DNA of 36,353 nucleotides from Rhodothermales bacterium. GTDB taxonomy: Bacteria; Bacteroidota; Rhodothermia; Rhodothermales; JABDKH01. Of this stretch, positions 16,473-24,621 are shown in pieces. The notes under the pieces are model-generated. The model worked only from the letters and a program-made list of their open reading frames with translations, did not search any database and was not told the DNA's origin. Numbering within the stretch: the first letter of the stretch is position 1; each line of letters starts with the position of its first letter. The stretch is from NCBI GenBank assembly GCA_028284545.1, contig JANQRN010000079.1, forward strand, positions 1-36,353. The letters are read 5' to 3'. Position numbers and translations under genes: made by a program.

Positions 16473-18827
16473 ATGGACGTGCTGTCTCGACCCGCAACCG
16501 CCGCCGCCGCGGCACTCGCATCTGGGATCGCCATTCGGGCGGTCGCCCAGCTTTCGTTCACATTCACAACGGCCATCCTCGGCGGGGCCGTCCTGGCGCT
16601 CGCGTTCGCACTACTGATGCGTTCGAATCAGCGGATTTCCAGCTTGGCCGCGGCAATCTGCCTGCTATTCGCTCTGGGTTTCATTCGGGCATCAGAGCGA
16701 TTTGAGGCTGCGGCAAAGCTGAGCGCCTACGCGGCCACCGCGACGTCGCTCCACGGCATCGCAAGAGACGTTTCTGTCAGCGATTTCGGAGCGCGGTTCC
16801 TGCTCGCATCTCCCCAGGGGAATATCCAGATTACCCTGCGTGGAAGGGCTGCCGCCGTGCATGGCAACGTGCTGCGCGATGGCATGAGGGCCACTTTCGT
16901 GGGACCAGTCGAGACCGTCGTTCGAAAGCGTAATCCAGGAGACTTCGACTATGAACGCTTTCTCTTTTCCAGGTCCGTCTGGGGGGCAGCAACACTCCGC
17001 GATCCCAACCGGTTGCGAGTGTTCGAAGCCGACCCCTCGCTGATCCGGCGAGGCATTGGGCGCGCACAACGGTACGTCGCTGATGTCGTTAGGCGACGCG
17101 CAGCAACAGAAGTTCACCCGGTTATCCACGCCCTGCTCCTGGGCGACAGAAGTTACCTGGACGACGAACTCCAACGCACGCTCTCGCGCACGGGGCTGAT
17201 GCACCTACTCGCAGTCTCAGGTCTGCACGTCGTGCTGGTGGGCCTGACCATTCATCGCATCTTATTCAGCATGCTTGTCCGGATGCGCATACCCTGGCGC
17301 GCGATGGAGGCTGTTCGCACCCCGACGACAGTACTACTGCTCGTCGCATACGCGGCTCTTACCGGTAACTCGCCATCCGTTGTGCGAGCCGTACTCATGG
17401 CCACCCTGATTATCTCAGGATCAGCTCTCAGGCGGCGTGCCGACACACTCAACTCGCTTGGCGTAGCTGCATTTCTCCTCCTGCTGGCACGACCTGAGCG
17501 ACTCTTTTCGGTAGGCTTTCAACTCAGCTTCTGCGCGGTAGGGGCGATCGTATCCCTTGGGCCCTCAATTGCACAGACACTCGCGCGCCGAGAACCCGCC
17601 GGCTTCTTTTCGCGCAGCCTCGCAACGTCCATCGCCGCAACCGCTGGGACAGCACCCGTTCTCCTGGTGACGTTTGGCTACGTCCCCCTTGCCGGCATAA
17701 TCCTGAACATTGCTGCAATCCCGCTTGCATCACTCACGCTGGCAGCAGGTTTCTTGATGGCTATCGTCGACGTTGCCGCACCGGACCTCGCTATACTTCT
17801 TCAGCTGACCGTATCACATTCCGCTGAGTTGCTCCTGTCAGTCGCCAAGTTCGCAGACACTTACCTGGACGCAACGGTGGTGACGTTCCCAACCAACACG
17901 AGTGCGCGCATACTGTTGGCTGCTTCCGTAACAATCATCACCGCACACTTGGCGCAACTCTCAGCTCGATGGAGACTCACCGTTTTCTGTATGCTGGCAA
18001 TCGTTACTTCGCTCCACCTACACTCTGCTCGCGCGGGCAACCAGCCGCTCGATATTGTCTTTCTCGACGTTGGGCAGGGAGATGCGGCCGTAATTCGGAC
18101 TCCCGATGCACACTTCATCGTCGTAGATACCGGTCCGCCTGGCCGAACGATGACCGCGGCAGAGCGCACGGTAATCCCTCAGCTCCGACTGATGCGCGCG
18201 AAGGCTATCGATTTGCTACTCGTGACGCACGCGCATGCCGATCACGATGGTGGCGTCAAAGACCTGGTCAGCGCCTTTGAAACAAAGAACTTTTTTTCAA
18301 GTGCCGAGGATCAGCGATACGCGCCGGCCAGCCACAGGCCACTGTTCGCCGGGCAGACACTGCGGGTGGGTAAACATGTTACGCTTTCAGTTTTAAATCC
18401 GTCGAGACAGCCGTCTGCGCTGAGCGGAGCGGTGAGGTCTGTCAATAACAATTCGATCGCGGTAAGGCTCGACTTCGGCAATTCCTGCGCACTACTCACG
18501 GGCGATATCGAGCAAGAAGCTGAAGCAGAAATCCTGTCTTCGTCGCAGAATCTCCAATGCGATATCGTGAAGGTCGCCCATCATGGATCTCGCACAAGCA
18601 GTTCCTGGGCCTTTTGGAAAGCCACGAACCACCCAGACACGAACAAAGACCAGGACTTCGCGATCATCAGCGTCGGCCGGAACAACCGCTTTGGCCTGCC
18701 AGATGAGGAGATTGTAGATAGATGGCGGCGTACACGAACGGTTTTCCAGACCATCGAGGGCGCCGTGTGGCTCAAGTCTGACGGTGAGCACATATACTTG
18801 CACGAATGGCGCAAGGACGCGAGATAG
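16473..18827 (+). CDS. comEC: ComEC/Rec2 family competence DNA-uptake protein
   Basis: The 784-aa inner-membrane channel candidate imports single-stranded DNA during natural transformation. The N-terminal part (~1-200) has TM helices and an OB-like DUF4131 region. The Competence domain (~210-500) contains GLMHLLAVSGLHVVLVGL, the family signature, and many helices. The C-terminal metallo-beta-lactamase domain begins LDVGQGDAAVIRTPDAHFIVVDTG, with THAHADHDGG, LLTGDIE and KVAHHGSRTSS. All metal motifs are intact. I chose ATG 16473 (MDVLSRPATA) over the track TTG two codons upstream. The gene overlaps the glycosyltransferase by 22 bp. Confidence 0.95.
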   Translation: MDVLSRPATAAAAALASGIAIRAVAQLSFTFTTAILGGAVLALAFALLMRSNQRISSLAAAICLLFALGFIRASERFEAAAKLSAYAATATSLHGIARDVSVSDFGARFLLASPQGNIQITLRGRAAAVHGNVLRDGMRATFVGPVETVVRKRNPGDFDYERFLFSRSVWGAATLRDPNRLRVFEADPSLIRRGIGRAQRYVADVVRRRAATEVHPVIHALLLGDRSYLDDELQRTLSRTGLMHLLAVSGLHVVLVGLTIHRILFSMLVRMRIPWRAMEAVRTPTTVLLLVAYAALTGNSPSVVRAVLMATLIISGSALRRRADTLNSLGVAAFLLLLARPERLFSVGFQLSFCAVGAIVSLGPSIAQTLARREPAGFFSRSLATSIAATAGTAPVLLVTFGYVPLAGIILNIAAIPLASLTLAAGFLMAIVDVAAPDLAILLQLTVSHSAELLLSVAKFADTYLDATVVTFPTNTSARILLAASVTIITAHLAQLSARWRLTVFCMLAIVTSLHLHSARAGNQPLDIVFLDVGQGDAAVIRTPDAHFIVVDTGPPGRTMTAAERTVIPQLRLMRAKAIDLLLVTHAHADHDGGVKDLVSAFETKNFFSSAEDQRYAPASHRPLFAGQTLRVGKHVTLSVLNPSRQPSALSGAVRSVNNNSIAVRLDFGNSCALLTGDIEQEAEAEILSSSQNLQCDIVKVAHHGSRTSSSWAFWKATNHPDTNKDQDFAIISVGRNNRFGLPDEEIVDRWRRTRTVFQTIEGAVWLKSDGEHIYLHEWRKDAR

Positions 18828-19990
18828 GACGGCCGGTTCGCCTCTGCTTTGTTGGAGACGGCGAGAACTACCACGTGAAGAAGTGGCTACCAGCATTGGC
18901 ACGTGCGGGTTTGCACGTGACCCTTATTTCGTTTGACGCACCTGCCAAAGCACTCGATGGAGTCGAAATACGGCTTCTCAAGAGACGATTCCCGCGCCGA
19001 TCGTATCTGAACTATGTGCAGCCCGCCTCGGAGCTGAATCAACTTCTTGCTCAAGAGCGGTGCGATGTGCTAATAGGATCCTACGCCACCCACTACGGCT
19101 GGCTGGCCGCACGCACGCGCTTCTCGCCGTTTGTCATGCAGACGTGGACCGGAGATCTCACGATCTACCCGGTAAGGTGGCCAAAGCGATTCGCCTTTTT
19201 GCCGGTCGTCCACTACGGACTCTCGCATGCCGATCTGATCACCACAGATGGTAGAGCCTTGCGAGATCTGGGTGCGAGGTATTTCCCTGAGTTTGCTCCA
19301 AAGATGATACCCATACGATGGGGAATAGAAGCCCCACTTGCGGACCCGCTCCCGCTTCGCGAAAGACAATCGTTGATGCGCCGCCTGCAGATAGACATTC
19401 CGGAGTCAAGCGTTGTGATCACGGCTCCTCGCGGACTGCAGCATTGGTATCAGCCCGAATCAGTAATCGAGGGTCTCCTGCACGCATTGGATAGCGCAGC
19501 TGATCTCTTCGTTGTCTTGCTCACCCTGGGGCATGACTACGGAGCCCCGCTGGATCAGCAATTGCGTACGCTGGGTGATCACCCTCGCGCGCATGTCATA
19601 GACCGTTTTCTAGATGGCGAGGAAATGACGGACGTCTGGAAAGCAACGGATATTGTTCTCTCTGTACCCCACGCGGATGGAGTATCAGAATCTGTCCTTG
19701 AAGCCGTCTATTGGGGAGCGTATCCAGTCCTATCTGACATCCCGAGCAACCAAAGCCTCATAGAGGATGGGATGAGAGCCACCTTAGTGCCGCCGGGATC
19801 GACGGAACTGCCGGTGGCAATTGGCGAGGCGATCAGCGCCCACGGACGTTATTCGACGGAGCGCGTTCGAGCGCTACGCGAAGAAAACTCGCAGTGGGTC
19901 ACGGAGAATGCGACTGTTGGTCAAACAGCGGCGCAGCTTGCCGAAATGGTTAGGGATCTGGTACGACAGCGTCCGCGCTCAGCGACTTAG
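18806..19990 (+). CDS. Glycosyltransferase, GT4-like (GT-B fold)
   Basis: The 394-aa protein opens RLCFVGDGENYHVKKWLPALARAGLHVTLISFD, the N-terminal Rossmann half with an acceptor-side loop. The donor half contains VVITAPRGLQHWYQPESVIEGLLHAL, then TDIVLSVPHADGVSESVLEAVYWGAYPVLSDIPSNQSLIEDG, the GT4 sugar-nucleotide site in which the second Glu is SVLEAVYWG. It probably transfers a sugar to a lipid or polysaccharide; the substrate is unknown. The start ATG 18806 lies within the comEC end (22-bp overlap). The stop TAG shares bases with the stop of the convergent usp gene. Confidence 0.88.
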   Translation: MAQGREIGRPVRLCFVGDGENYHVKKWLPALARAGLHVTLISFDAPAKALDGVEIRLLKRRFPRRSYLNYVQPASELNQLLAQERCDVLIGSYATHYGWLAARTRFSPFVMQTWTGDLTIYPVRWPKRFAFLPVVHYGLSHADLITTDGRALRDLGARYFPEFAPKMIPIRWGIEAPLADPLPLRERQSLMRRLQIDIPESSVVITAPRGLQHWYQPESVIEGLLHALDSAADLFVVLLTLGHDYGAPLDQQLRTLGDHPRAHVIDRFLDGEEMTDVWKATDIVLSVPHADGVSESVLEAVYWGAYPVLSDIPSNQSLIEDGMRATLVPPGSTELPVAIGEAISAHGRYSTERVRALREENSQWVTENATVGQTAAQLAEMVRDLVRQRPRSAT

Positions 19991-20826
19991 CTGTCAACGA
20001 ATAGCGGAATATTGCATTTAGACAGGAGGGTCGAGGTAGTGGACCCGAATGCAACCCGCTTGATGGATGAGACAGCATGGGCTCCAGCGACCAGGATATC
20101 ACCGCCAGTCTTCTCCAGGTACTTGAGGATTTCGTCGGCCGGTTTAGATCCTGAGAGACTGATAGCGTTGCAGGTGAACCCATGTGCCTCGACGAACTCA
20201 CGCAAAAGACGAAGCAGCAACTCGGCTTCCCCCTGATTCTTGTGGTGAACGTGCAGCAGGTCGAGTTGCACATCCTGACCAAAAGGCTTCAACTGCACAA
20301 ATCTTGAGACAGCCCGAGCGGCAGCATCGCTACCATCATAGGCAACCACCGCCCGTTTGACATCGAGATACTCGTAGTCAACGACAAGTGTAGGTGCGAC
20401 TGTCCGCTTAACCACACGGGCAACGGTGTTGGTGTCCTTCTTCGGTTGCGCATAGAAGAAGTGCGGATCTTTGCCCATGATCAAGAGATCGTGGACCTTC
20501 ATGTCTTCCACGATTCGCTGAAATGGCACACCTTCATGAATGAACTCGCCGTGGCGAACACCAGCATCCGACATGATGTCCTGGTACTCTGTCATCAGAT
20601 TGCGAGCGAGTTCTCGTGTCTCGTCAGTGAGTTGCTCCTGCAGTTTCTCAGCGTAGTAGAAGCTACCAATACCGCCACCACGGGTACTGGATTCAATCGA
20701 ATGCAGGTCGATAACCGCGAGACAATTCACAAGCGCATCGTGGCGACGGGCAATGCTGATCGCGTACTTCGCAGCGATACTCGTGTCTTCGTCCGAATCG
20801 ATGGCAAGGAGGATTCTCTTAATCAT
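19987..20826 (-). CDS. Universal stress protein with two UspA domains
   Basis: The 279-aa protein has a first Usp domain ~1-150 (MIKRILLAIDSDEDTSIAAKYAISIARRHDALVNCLAVID to KRTVAPTLVVD) and a second ~155-279 (KRAVVAYDGSDAAARAVSRFV to AFGSTTSTLLSKCNIPLFV). The second keeps the FGSTTSTLL end of the ATP-binding motif; the first is degenerate there (MGKDPHFFYAQPKKDTNTVARVV). Family role is survival under starvation, oxidative or membrane stress. It is the left neighbour of the putative oriC. Confidence 0.9.
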   Translation of the reverse strand: MIKRILLAIDSDEDTSIAAKYAISIARRHDALVNCLAVIDLHSIESSTRGGGIGSFYYAEKLQEQLTDETRELARNLMTEYQDIMSDAGVRHGEFIHEGVPFQRIVEDMKVHDLLIMGKDPHFFYAQPKKDTNTVARVVKRTVAPTLVVDYEYLDVKRAVVAYDGSDAAARAVSRFVQLKPFGQDVQLDLLHVHHKNQGEAELLLRLLREFVEAHGFTCNAISLSGSKPADEILKYLEKTGGDILVAGAHAVSSIKRVAFGSTTSTLLSKCNIPLFVDS

Positions 20827-21335
20827 GACGCAAGGATGGGTAAACGACCAGTCATCAAGCTACTTGACATCTGTACGGCGAACAAGACTGCGGAGAGTCT
20901 ACTGAGATGGACCCTCACCGCTATCCACAGACGCTTACTTCTTTTGTCTAATGAATGTCTATTTAGAGTTGTAGTAGTAGAGCGGGTGTATATGTGGATA
21001 ATCATGTTCTCCACAGTCGCCGCCACCACGAGTGGATAAGTGTGTGGTTTCTCTGGGCCAGGTTTTGCACGGATTGGTTCGGTATGGCGGCCATATAACC
21101 GCCAGCTCCTGGCAGCGTCAAGTTATCCACACCGCGCCCAATAACGGGCGATTTCGGCCCACAAACGACATGAGGTGGGTAACCGCCAGTAGGTGTTGGT
21201 GTGCTGTGGAGGGCACGCCAAGATGCCCACACGACTCATGGCCGTTGATAAGTCTTCACTGGGCGCGCACGCTCTTCCGTGGGTTATCAACGGGTTACAC
21301 ACATGTCCACGAGCCCCAGATTCATCAAATTCTGA
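20827..21335. other. Probable chromosome replication origin (oriC)
   Basis: This 509-bp interval has no credible gene. It contains two perfect DnaA boxes: TTATCCACA at 21123-21131 (+) and 20993-21001 (-). One-mismatch boxes lie at 20921-20929 (CTATCCACA, +), 21007-21015 (TTCTCCACA, +) and 21031-21039 (TTATCCACT, -). Two-mismatch boxes lie at 21243-21251 (-), 21284-21292 (+) and 21295-21303 (+). An AT-rich stretch (20935-20980, about 28% GC by count) adjoins the leftmost perfect box. dnaA is not nearby, which is common outside Bacillota and Actinomycetota. An alternative is a DnaA-titration cluster or a DnaA-regulated promoter region, but box number plus AT-rich element favours oriC. Confidence 0.8.
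20935..21001 (-). other. Unwinding element: AT-rich stretch, DnaA-trio, GC-rich spacer, DnaA box
   Basis: Read on the - strand, the order is TTATCCACA (21001-20993), a 12-nt spacer with a GC-rich core (CACCCGCT), CTACTACTAC (20980-20971), then a long AT-rich run. The complementary strand gives three consecutive 3'-GAT-5' triplets, the DnaA-trio that guides DnaA onto single-stranded DNA. This is the order described for the basal unwinding system. It predicts that melting begins to the left, next to the usp gene. Confidence 0.7.
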
Positions 21336-22625
21336 TCATTCTGGTCGGCCGAGCAGGCGGAACATGGCCTTCTTGTAGGCCTCAACGCCAGGTTGGTCGA
21401 ATGGGTTGACGCCCAGGAGGTACCCGCTGACGGCCACTGCATGTTCGAAGAAGTAGATCAGCTCCCCGATCGCTGCCGGGGTCAACTGGTCGAGCCAGAT
21501 TGTCATATTTGGCAGACCGCCGTCCTCGTGGGCCTCTGACGTGCCCTCGTAGGCCCGCAGGTTGATCTCCGAGTAGGCCTTGCCGGCCAGGTAGTTGAGT
21601 CCGTCAAGATTGTCTGAGTCTTTTGCCACACGGATAGTCGACTTGTCCAGACGGACCATCAGAAAGGTCTCCAGGAGTTGTCGGCGACCGTCCTGCATGT
21701 ACTGCCCCAACGAGTGGAGGTCTGTCGAGTACTGGACGCCGACAGGAAAGATGCCCTTCTTGTCTTTCCCCTCGCTCTCTCCGTAAAGTTGCTGCCACCA
21801 GCCTGCAAAATCGGATAGCTTGGGCTCGAAGACGGCCAGTGCCTCGATCGTATATCCGCGCGCATACAATCGAGATCGCAACTCTGCGTACGCGAGTGCC
21901 GGATGGTATCCATCCGTCGAAACTGCTTCGAGATCAGTGCACATTGCGCGCGCGCCGTAGAAGAGACTGCGAATGTCAACCCCCGCAACGGCGATTGGCA
22001 ACAGCCCAACCGGCGTGAGTACCGAGAATCGTCCGCCGACGTCGGGTGGGATGACGTACTTCTTGTAGGGATGGTCGCTTCGGAGTGCGTTGAGCGCGCC
22101 CTTCTCTGGATCGGTGGTCACGATGACACGGTCATCCGCGTCCTCGAAGTTCCGCTCGAGCCAGTCCCGAAGAAACCGGAAAGCAAGGGCAGGCTCGAGT
22201 GTGGTGCCGCTCTTGGAGATGACGTTCACGAAAACGGATTTCCCTTCGAGATATGCCAGAAGCTCCTGCATATAGGCACCGCTCATATGGTGACCGGCAA
22301 ACAGAATCTCCGTTTTCTCGTCAGACTCTTCGAGGTAGGGTGTCAGGGCGCTAATTACCGCGCGGGCGCCGAGGTATGAGCCACCGATGCCAACGCATAC
22401 GAGCACGTCCGCATTCTGTCTGACGCGCGCAGCGGTTGACACGATGTCCTCGAGCAAGGCATCATTGGGGTCGAGGAGCAGGTCGCGCCATCCGAGAAAC
22501 GAGCTACCCGGACCAGAACCCGACTTGAGCTGCGCGTGCGCGCGCAGCACGGTCTCCCGATTCGGTTCGCCTGGCGCCGACTCGCCTAGAAAGCTATTGA
22601 TGCGGTCAGTGTCTAGCGTAATCAT
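21336..22625 (-). CDS. pgi: Glucose-6-phosphate isomerase
   Basis: The 429-aa enzyme interconverts glucose-6-phosphate and fructose-6-phosphate in glycolysis and gluconeogenesis. Family marks are VCVGIGGSYLGARAVISAL, VFVNVISKSGTTLEPALAFR (phosphate-binding SKSGTT), DVGGRFSVLTPVGLLPIAVAG (PGI signature) and GVNPFDQPGVEAYKKAMF at the end. The length matches the shorter Bacillus-type PGI rather than the ~550-aa E. coli type. It is the right neighbour of the putative oriC and faces it with its 3' end. Confidence 0.97.
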   Translation of the reverse strand: MITLDTDRINSFLGESAPGEPNRETVLRAHAQLKSGSGPGSSFLGWRDLLLDPNDALLEDIVSTAARVRQNADVLVCVGIGGSYLGARAVISALTPYLEESDEKTEILFAGHHMSGAYMQELLAYLEGKSVFVNVISKSGTTLEPALAFRFLRDWLERNFEDADDRVIVTTDPEKGALNALRSDHPYKKYVIPPDVGGRFSVLTPVGLLPIAVAGVDIRSLFYGARAMCTDLEAVSTDGYHPALAYAELRSRLYARGYTIEALAVFEPKLSDFAGWWQQLYGESEGKDKKGIFPVGVQYSTDLHSLGQYMQDGRRQLLETFLMVRLDKSTIRVAKDSDNLDGLNYLAGKAYSEINLRAYEGTSEAHEDGGLPNMTIWLDQLTPAAIGELIYFFEHAVAVSGYLLGVNPFDQPGVEAYKKAMFRLLGRPE

Positions 22626-22675
22626 GCTGGATGTGTCTGGTGCTAACGGTGCTGCGCCGGTAACAGTCGATTAGA

Positions 22676-22683
22676 TACCTTTG
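22676..22683 (+). promoter_or_regulatory. Possible Bacteroidota-type -7 element for moeA
   Basis: TACCTTTG matches TAnnTTTG, the -7 consensus of the Bacteroidota primary sigma factor, 30 bp upstream of the moeA start. No TTTG -33 element was found at the expected distance, so support is weak. Confidence 0.3.
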
Positions 22684-22701
22684 CAAAAGGAAGATGCCAA
22701 C

Positions 22702-22706
22702 AGGAG
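22702..22706 (+). promoter_or_regulatory. AGGAG ribosome binding site choosing the moeA start
   Basis: AGGAG directly abuts ATG 22707 but stands 6 nt before ATG 22713, the usual spacing. It therefore favours the second ATG. Clear Shine-Dalgarno sequences are rare in this window. Confidence 0.55.
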
Positions 22707-22712
22707 ATGATA

Positions 22713-23963
22713 ATGGTTGATCCTATTTCGGTTTTGGAGGCGCGTCGAATTATCCGTGGCGCCGTCGGGGTGCCCTCGTTCGAGTCGGTGCAGCGAGATG
22801 CGCTGTTGGGCCGCGTGCTTGCCCGCGACGTTGTAGCGCGGGAGGATACACCTCCGTTCGACAATTCAGCGATGGACGGGTTTGCCGTGCGTGCAGAAGA
22901 TCTGATGCAGGTTCCGAGGGAGCTTCGGCTTCAGTCGGCAGTGCGCGCGGGTGAACAGTCCCAAGAGCCACTCACTCCCGGTTCGTGCATCCAGGTAATG
23001 ACGGGCGCCCCCGTTCCCGATCAGGCGAACGCAGTCGTACCGGTGGAGTGGACGTCTGGATGGCCGCGCGGGGAGGACGCGAAAGTGCGCTTCGAGCGCG
23101 CTCCCGGGGTCGGCCAGCACATCAGGCGTGCGGGTCGCGACGTGAGGTCTGGGGACCGGGTGCTTGTTGCCGGCAGAGTCGTTACTCCTCCCGTGATCGG
23201 AATGCTTGCAGCGCTTGGCTGTGAATCGGCTGACGTTTATCGGCGACCGACCGTCGCCGTTCTCGCGACGGGCGACGAGCTCGTAAGCGACGGTTCGCCG
23301 CTCTCACCCGGCCAGATCAGAAACTCAAACGGACCAGGCTTGTCGGCGCAGTGCCGCGCCGCCGGTGCGGAGGTCGTATTTGAGGACGTTGCACGGGACA
23401 ACCAGGAAAGTGTCAGCGATGCGATCAGTCGTGGTCTGCAGGGTGATATTCTTCTCATCTCTGGCGGGGTCTCGGTAGGGGCCTACGACTATGTTCGTCC
23501 GGCACTCGAAGCGGCAGGCGTCGAGATCTTGTTTTGGCGAGTGCTACAACGCCCCGGTAAGCCCCTCGCGTTTGGCCAAGGCAACGGCTCGCTAGTTTTC
23601 GGACTACCAGGCAACCCGGTGTCGTCAGCCGTCTGCTTTGAGCAGTATGTACGCCCGGCACTTCGTCGTCTGGCAGGAGATGCATCTCCACCGGGCCGAC
23701 TGCGCGCCGTACTCACTGATGACGTCGAGAAAAAGCGTGATCTACACTACTTTGCCCGAGGTGTTGCCGGTCAGTCAGATGACGGTCAGATTTCGGTCGC
23801 GCTCGCTGGGGCCCAGGGCTCAAACATCTACAGCTCTATGGTCCAAGCCAACTGCATCGTTCACCTAGTGGCGGGCGACGAGGTCGTGGCTGCGGGCAGC
23901 CACGTTGAAATTGAACCCTTCTCGTGGGCACCGTGGTCTGCTTTTTGCAATAATGGGGCCTAG
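22713..23963 (+). CDS. moeA: Molybdopterin molybdenumtransferase MoeA
   Basis: The 416-aa enzyme inserts molybdate into adenylated molybdopterin, the last step of basic molybdenum cofactor synthesis. Motifs in order are PPFDNSAMDGFAVR (~residues 47-60), MTGAPVPDQANAVVPVE, GQHIRRAGRDVRSGD, VAVLATGDELV, GQIRNSNGPGLSAQ, ISGGVSVGAYDYV and VFGLPGNPVSSAVCFEQYVRPAL. All are intact. The ORF track starts two codons earlier at ATG 22707; ATG 22713 has the better-spaced AGGAG. mobA and an iron-sulfur/membrane subunit at the right end belong to the same cofactor economy. Confidence 0.95.
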   Translation: MVDPISVLEARRIIRGAVGVPSFESVQRDALLGRVLARDVVAREDTPPFDNSAMDGFAVRAEDLMQVPRELRLQSAVRAGEQSQEPLTPGSCIQVMTGAPVPDQANAVVPVEWTSGWPRGEDAKVRFERAPGVGQHIRRAGRDVRSGDRVLVAGRVVTPPVIGMLAALGCESADVYRRPTVAVLATGDELVSDGSPLSPGQIRNSNGPGLSAQCRAAGAEVVFEDVARDNQESVSDAISRGLQGDILLISGGVSVGAYDYVRPALEAAGVEILFWRVLQRPGKPLAFGQGNGSLVFGLPGNPVSSAVCFEQYVRPALRRLAGDASPPGRLRAVLTDDVEKKRDLHYFARGVAGQSDDGQISVALAGAQGSNIYSSMVQANCIVHLVAGDEVVAAGSHVEIEPFSWAPWSAFCNNGA

Positions 23964-23999
23964 AGTGCAAAAATCGCCTTTTGGTACCTAGAGGACACT

Positions 24000-24617
24000 A
24001 TGAAGACCCTGAGCATAGCCACAGCATTTTGGCCAATCGCGGCGGCCGTCGCGTTTGTTCTTGCGTCGGGACATGATCCGCTCGCAATTGGAGACGCGGC
24101 TCCCATGGCTGACCAGCCCGTGATGACGACAGCCGAGTCCACGACCACGATCAATGCGGAGCGTGGCGACAACGGGATCGTTGTTGTTTTCACCTGCAAC
24201 ACTTGTCCGTGGGTGGAAAAATGGGAAGATCGCTACGAGCCGCTTGTCGCGGCCGCAAGGGATGCCGGAATGGGTGTACTAATGTTGAACTCAAACGAGG
24301 CGATTCGCGACAAGGGTGAGTCTTTGTCTGACATGCAAGCGCGAGCAGCAGACAAGGGTTACACGTTTACGTACGCGGTCGATCAGGATTCCGAAATCGC
24401 GGACGCATTTGGAGCGAGGAGAACACCCGAGGTTTTCATTTTCAATGCGGACCTCCGATTGATATATCACGGCGCGATCGACGACAACGCCCGCGATGCG
24501 ACGAAGGTTGAGCAGGCGTTCGCATTCGATGCGATTGCGGCATACAGTGCTGGACAGCCGGTTCCCATGGAGGAAGCGAACTCCATTGGCTGCACGATCA
24601 AGCGGAAGCGGAAATAA
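24000..24617 (+). CDS. Secreted thioredoxin-like (AhpC/TSA-related) protein
   Basis: The 205-aa protein has signal peptide MKTLSIATAFWPIAAAVAFVLASG. The thioredoxin-fold part begins GIVVVFTCNTCPWVEKWEDRYEPLV; CNTC is the active-site pair, and the surrounding TCNTCPW matches a PRX-like subgroup of AhpC/TSA proteins. RRTPEVFIFNADLRLIYHGAIDDN contains the cis-Pro loop. It is probably a periplasmic redox protein. It starts 36 bp after moeA and may share its transcript. Confidence 0.88.
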   Translation: MKTLSIATAFWPIAAAVAFVLASGHDPLAIGDAAPMADQPVMTTAESTTTINAERGDNGIVVVFTCNTCPWVEKWEDRYEPLVAAARDAGMGVLMLNSNEAIRDKGESLSDMQARAADKGYTFTYAVDQDSEIADAFGARRTPEVFIFNADLRLIYHGAIDDNARDATKVEQAFAFDAIAAYSAGQPVPMEEANSIGCTIKRKRK

Positions 24618-24621
24618 CCGA

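Noticed and set aside
20446-21039. 197-aa ORF on the + strand running from usp into the putative oriC
   Set aside because: Mostly antisense to the universal stress protein; its end crosses DnaA boxes and has no domain.
20827-21335. DnaA-box cluster as merely a DnaA-regulated promoter of usp
   Set aside because: At least eight boxes on both strands, a DnaA-trio and an AT-rich block exceed what a promoter needs; retained as an alternative in the feature entry.
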